This document shows positions 16,122 to 26,173 of a DNA stretch of 60,254 bases, in pieces (within the stretch, counting starts at the first letter, position 1; each line of letters begins with the position of its first letter). A model generated the notes under the pieces. That model searched no databases and was not told the origin of the DNA. It was given only the letters and a program-made list of their open reading frames with translations. This DNA is from Plasticicumulans lactativorans (GTDB lineage Bacteria > Pseudomonadota > Gammaproteobacteria > Competibacterales > Competibacteraceae). A program made the translations under genes and the position numbers. The DNA lies in assembly GCF_004341245.1 (NCBI RefSeq), contig NZ_SLWY01000022.1:3416-63669 (forward strand). Reading direction: 5' to 3'.

Positions 16122-16220
16122 GCGCGGGCTCACCCGGTCTGTGCGAAAAGGGTGCGGATTGATAGCACACGCCCGCCGAAAAGGCTCTGGCGGCATCGCC
16201 GGCCGCGCCGCCCGCCGGCC

Positions 16221-17801
16221 TCAGGTGCCGGACGCGGCCAGGCTCCAGGTCGCCTTGCCGGCCTGCTTGGCGGCGTACATCGCGGCGTCGGCGGCGGCGA
16301 GCAGGCCGGCGACGTCGCTGCCGTGCTCGGGGCAGAGCGCGACGCCGATGCTCGCCGACACCGTCGCCGTGGTGTCGGCGCAGGGCACCGGGCGCGCCAG
16401 CGCGGCGAGGCACTTGCGCGCGACCCAGGCGGCATCCTCGGTCGAATCGACGTCGCCGAGCACGGCGATGAACTCGTCGCCGCCCAGGCGCGCGGCGAGG
16501 TCGGAGCGGCGCAGCGTGTCGCGCAGGCGCTGCGCGACGTGGCGCAGCAGTTCGTCGCCGGCGGCGTGGCCGAGCGTGTCGTTGACCGTCTTGAAGCCGT
16601 CGAGGTCGATCAGCAGCACCGCCAGCCGCCGCCCGCCCGCCACCGCCTCGCCGATCTCGGTCTCCAGGCGCTCGAACAGCCGGCGGCGGTTGGCGAGCCC
16701 GGTCAGGGTGTCGTGCGAGGCGGCGTGGACGAGCTGCTGGTGGTCGAGCGCGAGCGTGTCGAGCATGTCGTTGACCGCCTCGCCGAGGCGCCCGAGCTCG
16801 TCGCGGCCGGCGCTCGGCAGGCGGTGGGTGCGCACGTCCTGGGTGCCGCGGATGCGCCGGATCACCGCGTCGAAGGCGGCGATGCGGCGCAGCACCTGGC
16901 GTTCGAGCACCCACAGCAGCAGCAGCACGCAGAGCCCGCCGGCGAGCAGCAGGCTGCGGCGCAGGCTGGATTCGGCGGCGGCGGCCTGCTCGCGCAGGTC
17001 GGTGATCGGCGCCGTGCGCAGCACCGCGGCGGTACCGCCGCGCAGGTCGGCGAGGGCGAGCAGGCCGTACGGCGGCGCCTCGCCGTCGCCGGCCTCGACG
17101 ATGCCATCGGGCGGGAGCGCCGTCGTCGGCGCCTCGGGGGCGAAGGCGAGCCCGACGCGGGCCAGCTCGGCGAGGGTGGCGAGGCCGGCGACGTCGAGCT
17201 CGCGGGCCACCAGCAGCGTGCCGCGCGCCGGGCCGGTGTGCAGGCTGGTGGTGACCGGCCGCGCCGCGACCAGCAGCAGGCGCGTGCCGGCGCGCACCAC
17301 GCCGCGCACCGGCAGCGTCGCGCCGGCGTGCAGCGCCGGCAGTTGCAGCAGCGCGTCGACCTCCGCCGCGTCGGCCGGCGCCAGCGGCTCGACCAGCCGC
17401 AGCGCGGGCCGGCCCGGCACCGGCGCCGGCAGCGACCCCGGCGCGCCGCGCTCGCGCAGCGCGACCACCGGCCGCCCGGCGGCGTCGACGAACAGCATCA
17501 GGTCGATGCTGATCGAGCCCAGCGCGCCGCCGGCCAGGTTGCGGTCGAGGAAGCCCTGCTGCGGCTCGCGCATGAAGGCGTAGGTCTCGTCCCAGGCCGA
17601 CCAGTCGAGCGCCACCGCGTCGAGCCCGGCCAGCTCGTAGTCGAGCATGCGCCGCACGCCTTCGAGGTGCAGATGCAGTTGCGCGCGCTCGAAGCGGCGG
17701 TAACCCTCGGCGAGCTGCTGCGAGGCGAAGCCGTAGAGCCCGGCGAGCAGGGTGCCGAGCAGCAGGCCGGTGGTGAGCAGGATGCGCGGGCGCAGGTTCA
17801 T
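16221..17801 (-). CDS. Membrane diguanylate cyclase with CHASE4 and HAMP
   Basis: The 526-residue protein has an N-terminal membrane helix (about 7-27), a periplasmic CHASE4-like sensor containing ALDWSAWDETYAFM, a second helix (about 285-300), a HAMP-like linker, and a C-terminal GGDEF domain. The active site is an intact GGDEF, and RRSD five residues before it is a complete inhibitory I-site. It should make cyclic di-GMP in response to an external signal. The gene appears to be transcribed alone, with 99 bp before the DUF349 gene. Confidence 0.92.
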   Translation of the reverse strand: MNLRPRILLTTGLLLGTLLAGLYGFASQQLAEGYRRFERAQLHLHLEGVRRMLDYELAGLDAVALDWSAWDETYAFMREPQQGFLDRNLAGGALGSISIDLMLFVDAAGRPVVALRERGAPGSLPAPVPGRPALRLVEPLAPADAAEVDALLQLPALHAGATLPVRGVVRAGTRLLLVAARPVTTSLHTGPARGTLLVARELDVAGLATLAELARVGLAFAPEAPTTALPPDGIVEAGDGEAPPYGLLALADLRGGTAAVLRTAPITDLREQAAAAESSLRRSLLLAGGLCVLLLLWVLERQVLRRIAAFDAVIRRIRGTQDVRTHRLPSAGRDELGRLGEAVNDMLDTLALDHQQLVHAASHDTLTGLANRRRLFERLETEIGEAVAGGRRLAVLLIDLDGFKTVNDTLGHAAGDELLRHVAQRLRDTLRRSDLAARLGGDEFIAVLGDVDSTEDAAWVARKCLAALARPVPCADTTATVSASIGVALCPEHGSDVAGLLAAADAAMYAAKQAGKATWSLAASGT

Positions 17802-17858
17802 GCGGGACGACGGCGGTGGCGGCGGGCGAACCCCAGTATCGGCGAAAGCGCCGGTTTG

Positions 17859-19286
17859 TCAGCCGAGCCGCGCGAGCCAGCGCACCAGCCGCCGCATCCG
17901 CGGCCCGAACAGCGTGGCGGCATAGAAGCTGCCGGCGACGCGCGGGTTGACCTCGGCGAGCGTCGGGTAGGGCACGGTGAGCCCGGCGAGCGCGCCGACC
18001 TTGAGCCCGCGCGCCAGCGCCAGGCACCACGGCTGGATCAGCTCGCCGGCGTGGCGGCCGACGATGGCGGCCCCGAGCAGGCGCCCGCGCGGCGTCGCCA
18101 CCACCTTGACCAGGCCCGCGGTCGCCGCCTCGGCGCGGGCGCGGTCGTTGTCGGCGAACGCCCAGGTGAGCACGCGCACCGCGCCGTGGCGCGCGCGCGC
18201 GGCGGCTTCGTCGAGGCCGACGCGGGCGAGTTCGGGGTCGGTGTAGGTGGCCCAGGGCACGGCGCGGTAGTCGACCTTCGCCGGCAGGCGGAACAGCGCG
18301 TTGCGGATCACGATGCCGGCGTGGTAGCCGGCGACGTGGGTGAACGGGTAGCTGCCGACGACGTCGCCGATCGCGAACACGCGCCGGTTGCTGGTGCGCA
18401 GCCGTGCATCGACCGCGATGCCGCCGGCGCCGGTGGTGATGCCGGCGGCCTCCAGGCCGAGGTCCTCGACGTTCGGCAGGCGCCCGACGGCGACCAGCAG
18501 GTGCGAGCCGGTGAGCGTGCTGGTGGCGCCGGCGGCATCGCGCAGTTCGAGCACGAGCGCGCCGGCGGCACCGCCGACGCGCTCGACGCGGCAGCCCTCG
18601 CGCACGTCGACGCCTTCGGCGCGCAGCCGCGCCAGCACCACCGCGGCGAGCTGCGGATCCTCCTTCGGCAGCAGGCGGGTGCGCGCGAGCAGCGTCACCG
18701 CCGCGCCGAGGCGGCGGAAGGCCTGCGCCAGCTCGGCACCGACCGGGCCGCCGCCGAGCACCAGCAGGTGCGCCGGGCACGCCGGCAGCGCGAACACGCT
18801 CTCGTTGGTCAGGTACGGCCGCTCGGCGAGCCCCGGCAGCGGCGGCAGCGCCGGGCGCGAGCCGGTGGCGATGACGAAGCGCCGCGCCCGCACGCTCAGA
18901 TCGCCGGCGACCAGCGTGTCGGGCGCGGTGAAGCGCGCGTGCGCGCGGATCACCCGGCAGCCGAGCGCGGTGAAGCGCTCCTCGGAGTCGTGCGGGGCGA
19001 TCGCCGCGATCACCCCGTCCACGTGCGCACGCACGCGCGCGAAGTCGACGTGCGGCGCGCCGGCATCGACGCCGAAGCGCGGCGCGTCGCGCACCGCCTG
19101 CGCGGCGGCGGCGGCGGCGAGCAGCGACTTCGACGGCACGCAGCCGTGATTGAGGCAGTCGCCGCCCATCAGCGCGCGCTCGATCAGTACCGTGCGCGCG
19201 CCGAGCTGCGCCGCACCGGCCGCCACCGAGAGCCCGCCCGAGCCGGCGCCGATCACGCAGAGGTCGGCGTCCACGGTGTGCGTCAT
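17859..19286 (-). CDS. FAD-dependent disulfide oxidoreductase (mercuric reductase-like)
   Basis: The 475-residue protein has the FAD motif DLCVIGAGSGGLSVAAGAAQ, the redox disulfide GGDCLNHGCVPSKS, the NAD(P)H motif LVLGGGPVGAELAQAF and the second FAD contact VFAIGDVVG. The C-terminus lacks a cysteine pair, so it is not a true mercuric reductase; the substrate is unknown. Its ATG at 19286 overlaps the TVP38 stop by one base. The pairing of such a dehydrogenase with a TVP38/DedA-type membrane protein is common in Proteobacteria. Confidence 0.88.
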   Translation of the reverse strand: MTHTVDADLCVIGAGSGGLSVAAGAAQLGARTVLIERALMGGDCLNHGCVPSKSLLAAAAAAQAVRDAPRFGVDAGAPHVDFARVRAHVDGVIAAIAPHDSEERFTALGCRVIRAHARFTAPDTLVAGDLSVRARRFVIATGSRPALPPLPGLAERPYLTNESVFALPACPAHLLVLGGGPVGAELAQAFRRLGAAVTLLARTRLLPKEDPQLAAVVLARLRAEGVDVREGCRVERVGGAAGALVLELRDAAGATSTLTGSHLLVAVGRLPNVEDLGLEAAGITTGAGGIAVDARLRTSNRRVFAIGDVVGSYPFTHVAGYHAGIVIRNALFRLPAKVDYRAVPWATYTDPELARVGLDEAAARARHGAVRVLTWAFADNDRARAEAATAGLVKVVATPRGRLLGAAIVGRHAGELIQPWCLALARGLKVGALAGLTVPYPTLAEVNPRVAGSFYAATLFGPRMRRLVRWLARLG

Positions 19287-20017
19287 CACGACTCCCCTCC
19301 CCGGCCGTGCCGGGGGTCTGCGGCGCGCTGCGCCTTCCAGCGCCGGTAGAACACCGGCAGCAGCGCCAGCAGCGCCAGCCCGAGCAGCGGCAGCAGCACC
19401 GGCGGCGAGAAGACCAGCGCCAGGTCGGGGCGCCGGCCGGCGGCGAGCAGCGCGCCGAGGCCGTTGCCGGCGCTGGCGTAGACGAAGGTGCCGGGCAGGA
19501 TGCCGAAGAAGGTGGTGAACACGTAGTCGCGCAGCCGCACGCCGAGGAAGGCCGGAACCAGGTTGACGACGAAGAACGGGAACAGCGGCACCAGCCGCAG
19601 CACGAACAGGTAGGCGATGGCGTCGGCGTGAAAGCCCGCCTCGAAGCGCGCGAGCCAGGGCACCGCGCGCCGCCGCAGGCTGTCGCCGAGCGCGCTGCGC
19701 GCGGCCAGGAACACCGCGGTGGCGCCGACGGTGGCGCCGAACACGGTCCACGCGGTGCCGGCGAGCACGCCGAACAGGAAGCCGCCGGCGAGCGTCATCA
19801 CCGCGCCGCCCGGCAGCGAGAACGCCACCACGACGACGTACAGCGCGCAGTAGGCGAGCCCGGCGCGCCAGCCGTGCGCCGCCACCCAGGCGACCAGCGC
19901 CGCGCGGTTGTCGCGCAGCGCCTCGAAGCTCAGGTAGCGCCCGAGATCGAAGGCGAAGAACGCGAGCAGGCCGGCGCCGAGCAGCGCCGCCGGCAGCCAG
20001 CGCCGCAGCGCGCTCAC
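19286..20017 (-). CDS. TVP38/TMEM64 family membrane protein
   Basis: The 243-residue protein has about six membrane helices and the SNARE-associated/VTT core: FSLPGGAVMTLAGGFLFG, then VPLFPFFVVNLVPAF and TFFGILPGTFVYASAG. DedA/VTT proteins are lipid scramblases or transporters. The start is a GTG at 20017 that overlaps the stop of the sterol-desaturase gene (GTGA), so translation is coupled. Four genes from here back to 23575 lie on one strand with tiny gaps and form a likely operon. Confidence 0.88.
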   Translation of the reverse strand: MSALRRWLPAALLGAGLLAFFAFDLGRYLSFEALRDNRAALVAWVAAHGWRAGLAYCALYVVVVAFSLPGGAVMTLAGGFLFGVLAGTAWTVFGATVGATAVFLAARSALGDSLRRRAVPWLARFEAGFHADAIAYLFVLRLVPLFPFFVVNLVPAFLGVRLRDYVFTTFFGILPGTFVYASAGNGLGALLAAGRRPDLALVFSPPVLLPLLGLALLALLPVFYRRWKAQRAADPRHGRGGES

Positions 20018-20823
20018 CGCGCCCCCCGCGGCAGCGCGGCGAAGGGCTGCGCGAGCAGCGCGGGCAGGCGCTGCGCGGCGGCGTCGCGGAAGGCGTCGAG
20101 GCCGATGCGCATGCCGGCGTGGCCATCGCGCGGCTGCGCACGGTAGGTGCCGAACAGGCGGTCCCACAGCGCCAGCGCGTTGCCGTAGTTGCTGTCGGTC
20201 TCGTCGCGGTACGGCGAGTGGTGCACGCGGTGCATGTCGGGGGTGACGACGACGCGCCGCAGCGCGCGGTCGAGCGCCGCCGGCAGGCGCACGTTGCCGT
20301 GGTTGAACAGTGCCAGCGCGTTCAGCAGCACCTCGTAGACCAGCACCGCGAGCGGCGCCGGGCCGAGCGCGGCGATGAGCGCGAGCTTCCACAGCATCGA
20401 CACGACGATCTCCAGCGGGTGGAAGCGCAGCGCGGTGCCGGCATCGAACGCGGTATCGCTGTGGTGCAGGCGGTGCAGGCGCCAGAACCAGGCCCAGCGG
20501 TGGCTGGCGACGTGCTGCGCGTACAGCGCGAGGTCGAAGGCGAGCAGTGTCAGGCCGAAGGCGAGCGGCGCCGGCAGCGCCAGGCGCGGCAGCAGCCCCC
20601 CGCCGTGCGCCTGCACGAGGGCGGCGAGCGCGACCGTGCCGAGCGGCAGCAGCAGCCGCACCGCCAGCGCGCCGAGCGCGGCGAGCGCGAGGTGGCGCAC
20701 CCAGCGCCGCGCCGCGCCGGGCGGGCGGCGCGGGGCATGGCGCTCCCACGCCGCCATCAGCAGCAGCACGCCGAGGCTGGCGGCGAGACGCAACGCGGCT
20801 TCGTGGTCGAGCAGGCTCTGCAT
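20014..20823 (-). CDS. Sterol desaturase / fatty acid hydroxylase family protein
   Basis: The 269-residue membrane protein carries the eight-histidine diiron pattern of this superfamily: HVASH, HRLHH and HRVHH, with an extra NHGN between the second and third. Family members hydroxylate or desaturate lipids; the substrate here is unknown. Four or so membrane helices surround the boxes. It overlaps the downstream TVP38 gene by four bases, which suggests a joint membrane-lipid role. Confidence 0.87.
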   Translation of the reverse strand: MQSLLDHEAALRLAASLGVLLLMAAWERHAPRRPPGAARRWVRHLALAALGALAVRLLLPLGTVALAALVQAHGGGLLPRLALPAPLAFGLTLLAFDLALYAQHVASHRWAWFWRLHRLHHSDTAFDAGTALRFHPLEIVVSMLWKLALIAALGPAPLAVLVYEVLLNALALFNHGNVRLPAALDRALRRVVVTPDMHRVHHSPYRDETDSNYGNALALWDRLFGTYRAQPRDGHAGMRIGLDAFRDAAAQRLPALLAQPFAALPRGAR

Positions 20824-20863
20824 GGGACACCTCGCGATGCGGGCCGATACGCCGCCGCGGCGC

Positions 20864-23575
20864 TCACGGATGCGCGCCGCGCCCGTCGTCGTCGCCCGCC
20901 GCCGCGGCGCGCGGCGGCACCGGCGCGAACCAGCCGACCAGCAGCAGCAGCGCGCCGACGGCGAGGAAGGCGACGATGCGTTCGAGCGTGTCGCGCCCGG
21001 AAAGATCGACCGCGAACAGCTTCAGCACCACCGCGCCGAGCAGGCCGGCGCCGGCGAGCCATGCCGCGCGCCGTGCCCGGCGTGCGGCGACGAGCATCAG
21101 CGCGACGCCGGCGAGCGCCCAGGCCACCGCCACCGCGGCCTGCGCGAGGCGCGACTGCCACAGCGCGCCGGCGTCATACGCCACCCCGGCGTAGTGGTGC
21201 ACCGCACGCAGCAGCGTCGCGTTGCCGCTGATGAATGCGAGCGCCGCGAGCGCGTGGCCGAGCCACGGCCGCAGCGGCGCCGGGCAAGGGACGGCGCCCT
21301 CGACGACCGCGCGGCGCCAGACCGCGAGCGCGGCCAGCATGGCGAGCACGGCGAGTTCGAGCGGGTTCAGGAGCGGCAGCCAGGGCAGCGGCGGCGCCGC
21401 GGCGGGGTTCGGCAGGCTCGCCAGCCACCACAGCACGAGCGCGACCGGCAGCGGCGCGAGGCCGATGCCGCGGTAGGCCGGTGCGTGCGCGGCGAACGGC
21501 CAGCGCGTGCCGCGGTAAGCCGCGAGCGCCGCGGTGACCGCGGCGAGCCAGGCACCGAGGCTCGCCAGCGGCCAGGCCGCGGCGAGCCCGGCGGTCTCGC
21601 CGACCTGGTAGGGCAGCTCGGCGCCGAACAGCGCGACCACCAGCCACAGCCCGCCCGCGTGCAGCCAGGCGAGCCGCGGCGGCGGCGCGGCGTCGAGGCG
21701 GCGCAGCGCCAGGACGTAGGCGGCGAGCGCGAGCGGCCAGCCGAGCGCACCGCCACGCGCCAGCGGGTGCGCGGCGTCGAACGTGAGCCACGCGAGGGTG
21801 GCCGCGAGCAGCGGCAGGTGCAGCCACAGCGGCGCGAGCAGCGCATGCCAGCGCAGCCGGCCATGCAGCGCGCTCGCGAGCCCCACGCCGAGCGCGAGGA
21901 AGCCCGGCCACCACGCCGCGCCCTGCGCGAGCGGCGCAAGCAGCAGGCCCTCGCGCGCGCCGGCGGCAAACCACCAGGCGAGGCCCCAGGCGAGCGCCGC
22001 GGGCATCAGCGCCACCGGCGCGTGGCGCGGCCGCGCGCGCCACAGCCAGCAGGCGCTGGCGACGCCGGCGACGGCGAGCAGGCCGTCGCTGAGCGTGGGC
22101 TGGTCGAAGAACGGCAGGCTGCTCGTGTGCAGTGATGAACGCAGCCATTCGTCGAGGCGCAGCACCCCGGCGCCGGCCTGCACCAGCAGGCCGAAGGCCC
22201 ACACCGGCCAGCGCTGCTGCCGCGCCCCCACCCACACCAGCGCCGCGCCTTCGAGCGCCCACAGCGGCGCCGAACTGCCGCTGTCGAGACCGAGCGGGAT
22301 CGCCACGGTAGCGAAGGCCACGGCGAGCGCGAGGTAGCACTCGGCGAGCAGGCCGAGGCCGGGGCGGCGGCGCAGCCCGGCCTGCAGCAGCGCGTAGAAC
22401 GCGCCGATCGCGAGCGCGCTCCAGGCCATGCCGTCGTCGACGTGGGCGACCAGCGCCGCCTGCAGCGGGAAGGCCACCACCGGCACGCCGAACACCAGCG
22501 TGCCGTCGACCCAGCCGAGCCGCGCCGGCGGCTGGCGCAGCGCGTAGAGCACCGCGACCGCGGTGTAGAGCCCGAAGAAGGCGACCAGGAAGGGCTCGGT
22601 CGAGGCCAGAAGCTCGGGCCGGTAGCGCAGCCCGCCCCACAGCGCGCCGATGACGAAGGTGAAGGCGAAGCCGACCAGGTTGAGCCCGCGCCAGGCGCGG
22701 AACCACGCCACCGCGAGGATGCCGAGGTCGAGCACCAGGTAGTAGCCGAACAGCACCACGTGGTCGCCCGCCCCGGTCGACACCAGCACCGGCGCGAGGA
22801 AGCCGCCGACCGCGGCGAGCAGCACCAGCGCCTGCGCGTTCTGCACCACGCCGAGCGCGCCGGCCGCCGCGGTGCAGGCGACCAGCACGACGAAGGTCGG
22901 GCCGGCGTCGAGCAGGCCGTAGAACTGCATCGCCGCGAACAGCGTCAGATAGACGATGCCGATGCCGCCGCCCTGCAGGCTCAGCGCGTAGGCCGGACGC
23001 CGCGTGCGCAGCCGCCAGCCGAGCCCGAGCAGCGCGAGGCCGCCCGCCGCCACCCCGGCAAGCCGCCAGGCGATCGACAACTGCGTGTGCTCGGCGACGT
23101 AGCGCAGCAGGAAGGCGACGCCGAAGAACAGCACCAGCAGCCCCACCCGCACCAGCGCGTTGCCGCCGCTGAGCCAGCCCCAGGCGATGCCGACGAGGCG
23201 CTCGGCCGGCCCCGGCCCGGCAGGCGCTGCCGCGGCGCCCTGCCACGGATCGGCCACCGCCGCGGCCGGCATCGCCGCGGGCGCAGGTGCGGGTGCGGGC
23301 TCGGCGGCGGCCGCCGTCGCGACCGTCGGCGCGGCGTCGGGCAGGGATGCGGGCGGCGGCGCGGCATCGGCCGCGGCCGGTGTCGGGGCGGCGCGCGGCG
23401 TCGGTGCGGACGCCGCCAGCCGGCGTTCGAGGGCGCCGAGCCGCGCGCGCAGGTCGAGGTGCACCCCGAGCAGCGCGCCCAGCAGCGCCCCGAGCAGCGG
23501 CGCGCCTTCGGCGTCGCCGACGCCGAGGCCGACGACCACCAGCAGCGCCGTCAGCAGCCAGTAACCGAAGCCCAT
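20864..23575 (-). CDS. DUF2339 polytopic membrane protein
   Basis: The 903-residue protein starts with one helix, then an Ala/Pro-rich linker (about 55-125) and more than twenty membrane helices; the segment GGNALVRVGLLVLFFGVAF is typical of DUF2339. The family is widespread in Gram-negative bacteria and has no established function. The ATG at 23575 (MGFGYWLLTALLV) is the first that leaves room for the divergent hemB promoter. It is the first gene of the run that continues to 17859. Confidence 0.85.
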   Translation of the reverse strand: MGFGYWLLTALLVVVGLGVGDAEGAPLLGALLGALLGVHLDLRARLGALERRLAASAPTPRAAPTPAAADAAPPPASLPDAAPTVATAAAAEPAPAPAPAAMPAAAVADPWQGAAAAPAGPGPAERLVGIAWGWLSGGNALVRVGLLVLFFGVAFLLRYVAEHTQLSIAWRLAGVAAGGLALLGLGWRLRTRRPAYALSLQGGGIGIVYLTLFAAMQFYGLLDAGPTFVVLVACTAAAGALGVVQNAQALVLLAAVGGFLAPVLVSTGAGDHVVLFGYYLVLDLGILAVAWFRAWRGLNLVGFAFTFVIGALWGGLRYRPELLASTEPFLVAFFGLYTAVAVLYALRQPPARLGWVDGTLVFGVPVVAFPLQAALVAHVDDGMAWSALAIGAFYALLQAGLRRRPGLGLLAECYLALAVAFATVAIPLGLDSGSSAPLWALEGAALVWVGARQQRWPVWAFGLLVQAGAGVLRLDEWLRSSLHTSSLPFFDQPTLSDGLLAVAGVASACWLWRARPRHAPVALMPAALAWGLAWWFAAGAREGLLLAPLAQGAAWWPGFLALGVGLASALHGRLRWHALLAPLWLHLPLLAATLAWLTFDAAHPLARGGALGWPLALAAYVLALRRLDAAPPPRLAWLHAGGLWLVVALFGAELPYQVGETAGLAAAWPLASLGAWLAAVTAALAAYRGTRWPFAAHAPAYRGIGLAPLPVALVLWWLASLPNPAAAPPLPWLPLLNPLELAVLAMLAALAVWRRAVVEGAVPCPAPLRPWLGHALAALAFISGNATLLRAVHHYAGVAYDAGALWQSRLAQAAVAVAWALAGVALMLVAARRARRAAWLAGAGLLGAVVLKLFAVDLSGRDTLERIVAFLAVGALLLLVGWFAPVPPRAAAAGDDDGRGAHP

Positions 23576-23618
23576 CCGCCGCGCGCTCCCCGTCGCCCCG
23601 CCGTGCCTTCCACTGTAA

Positions 23619-24683
<1,065 letters not shown>

Positions 24684-24684
24684 G

Positions 24685-25359
24685 ATGCGCCACCCCGCGA
24701 CCTGGCTGATCGTCCTCGCGGCGGTCGCGTTCGGGCTGCTGCTGATCCCGGTGTTCCAGCCCGGCGGGCAGCCGTCGGCGCCGGGCACCGACCTGCCCTG
24801 GCAGACGCACCGCGACGCCGAGGGCCGCGTGCAGGTGTTCGGGCTCACGCTCGGGCGCAGCACCCTCGGCGACGCCGTCGCCAAGCTCGGCCGGCGCCAC
24901 GCCTTCGGCCTGTTCCGCGCCGCCGACGGCACGGTGACGGCCGAGGCCTACTTCAAGGAAGCCGAGCTCGGCGGCCTGACCGCGCAACTCGTGCTCGGCC
25001 TCGCGCTCGACCCGGCGACCGCCGCCGGCATCGTCGCGCGCGCCGGCGACGCCGCCCCGCAACCCTCGAACACCTGGCAGTACACCCCCGCCCCCGCCGA
25101 CGAGCCGCTGCTGCTCGGTGCGGTAGTGCGCGCCATCACCTACGTGCCCGCGGCCCGCCTCGACGAGGCGCTGGTGCGCCAGCGCTTCGGCGAGCCGCAC
25201 GAACGCCTCGTCGACCCGGCCCGCGGCAGCCACTGGCTCTACCCGGAACGCAACCTCGACCTCTTCCTCGGCAGCGACGGCAAGGCGGTGCTGCAGTACG
25301 TGCTGCCCGCCGATTACGAGAAGCTGCGCGCCGCGGCGGAGACGCCCGGCAGACGCTGA
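24685..25359 (+). CDS. Conserved hypothetical single-pass membrane protein
   Basis: I do not recognise the family. The 224-residue product has one N-terminal helix (WLIVLAAVAFGLLLIPVF) and a periplasmic domain of about 190 residues containing FGLTLGRSTLGDAVAKLG and the later RFGEPHERLVDPARGSHWLY. These read as two copies of a 'small protein A'-like pattern in which a short helix is followed by a Gly-Pro turn. It begins one base after the hemB stop, so the two are translationally coupled, and it is convergent with lgt (13 bp between stops). Confidence 0.75.
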   Translation: MRHPATWLIVLAAVAFGLLLIPVFQPGGQPSAPGTDLPWQTHRDAEGRVQVFGLTLGRSTLGDAVAKLGRRHAFGLFRAADGTVTAEAYFKEAELGGLTAQLVLGLALDPATAAGIVARAGDAAPQPSNTWQYTPAPADEPLLLGAVVRAITYVPAARLDEALVRQRFGEPHERLVDPARGSHWLYPERNLDLFLGSDGKAVLQYVLPADYEKLRAAAETPGRR

Positions 25360-25372
25360 GGCGCGGCCCCCC

Positions 25373-26173
25373 CTAGCGCGGCGCCACGGTGCTGTCGCTG
25401 CGCCGGGCGCGGGCGAGCAGCCAGGCACCGGCGGCGATCAGCGGCAGGCTCAGCCACTGGCCGACGCTGAGCGGCAGGCCGGCTTCCCACGCGGCCTGCG
25501 GCAGCTTGAAGAATTCGAGCAGGAAGCGCGCGCCGAACACGCCGACCAGGAACAGGCCGAACAGCCGGCCGCGCGGGCTGGCGGCGCCTTCGCGGCGGTA
25601 GAGCGCGAGCAGCACGAGGCAGATCACGAGGTAGGCGAGCGCCTCGTAGAGTTGCACCGGGTGGCGCGGCACGGCGTCGACGCGCTCGAACACGATGGCC
25701 CAGGGCACGCTGGCCGGGCTGCCGAGGATCTCGGAATTGAACAGGTTGCCGACGCGGATGAAGGCGCCGGTGAGCGCGACCGGGATGCTCAGGCGGTCGA
25801 GCAGCCACAGCCAGGGCTGGTCGGGGCGCGAGCGGCAGTACAGCCACACCGCGAGCAGCACGCCGAGCGCGCCGCCGTGGCTGGCGAGGCCGCCTTCCCA
25901 CACGGCGAGGATCTTCAGCGGGTGGGCGAGGTAGTAGGCGGGCTCGTAGATCAGCGTGTGGCCGAGCCGCGCGCCGATCACGGTGCCGGCCATCAGCCAC
26001 AGCAGCAGCTGGTCGAGGTCCTTCTCGGGCTTGCCCTCGGCGCGGTAGATGCGGCGCATGATCTCGAAGCCGATCAGGAAGCCGGCGGCGAACAGCAGGC
26101 CGTACCAGCGCAGCGCGAAGCCGCCGATGCGCAGCAGCTCGGGGCCGACGTTCCAGTGCAGCGCCTCGTTCAT
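25373..26173 (-). CDS. lgt: Prolipoprotein diacylglyceryl transferase
   Basis: The 266-residue inner-membrane enzyme attaches diacylglycerol to the lipobox cysteine of prolipoproteins. It has about seven helices, the GGLASHGGALG loop and the signature region FIRVGNLFNSEILG. Most proteobacterial Lgt proteins read GRIGNFINGE there, so this is a variant (Asn-Ser-Glu instead of Asn-Gly-Glu). HPVQLYEAL, which contains the conserved His and Tyr, is intact. It overlaps the upstream permease gene by four bases. Confidence 0.93.
   Translation of the reverse strand: MNEALHWNVGPELLRIGGFALRWYGLLFAAGFLIGFEIMRRIYRAEGKPEKDLDQLLLWLMAGTVIGARLGHTLIYEPAYYLAHPLKILAVWEGGLASHGGALGVLLAVWLYCRSRPDQPWLWLLDRLSIPVALTGAFIRVGNLFNSEILGSPASVPWAIVFERVDAVPRHPVQLYEALAYLVICLVLLALYRREGAASPRGRLFGLFLVGVFGARFLLEFFKLPQAAWEAGLPLSVGQWLSLPLIAAGAWLLARARRSDSTVAPR

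Noticed and set aside
12408-19349. A 2300-codon open frame on the plus strand
   Set aside because: It runs opposite to five clear minus-strand genes; GC-rich DNA keeps antisense frames open. The same holds for long plus-strand frames over cas3, csb2 and the gat genes.
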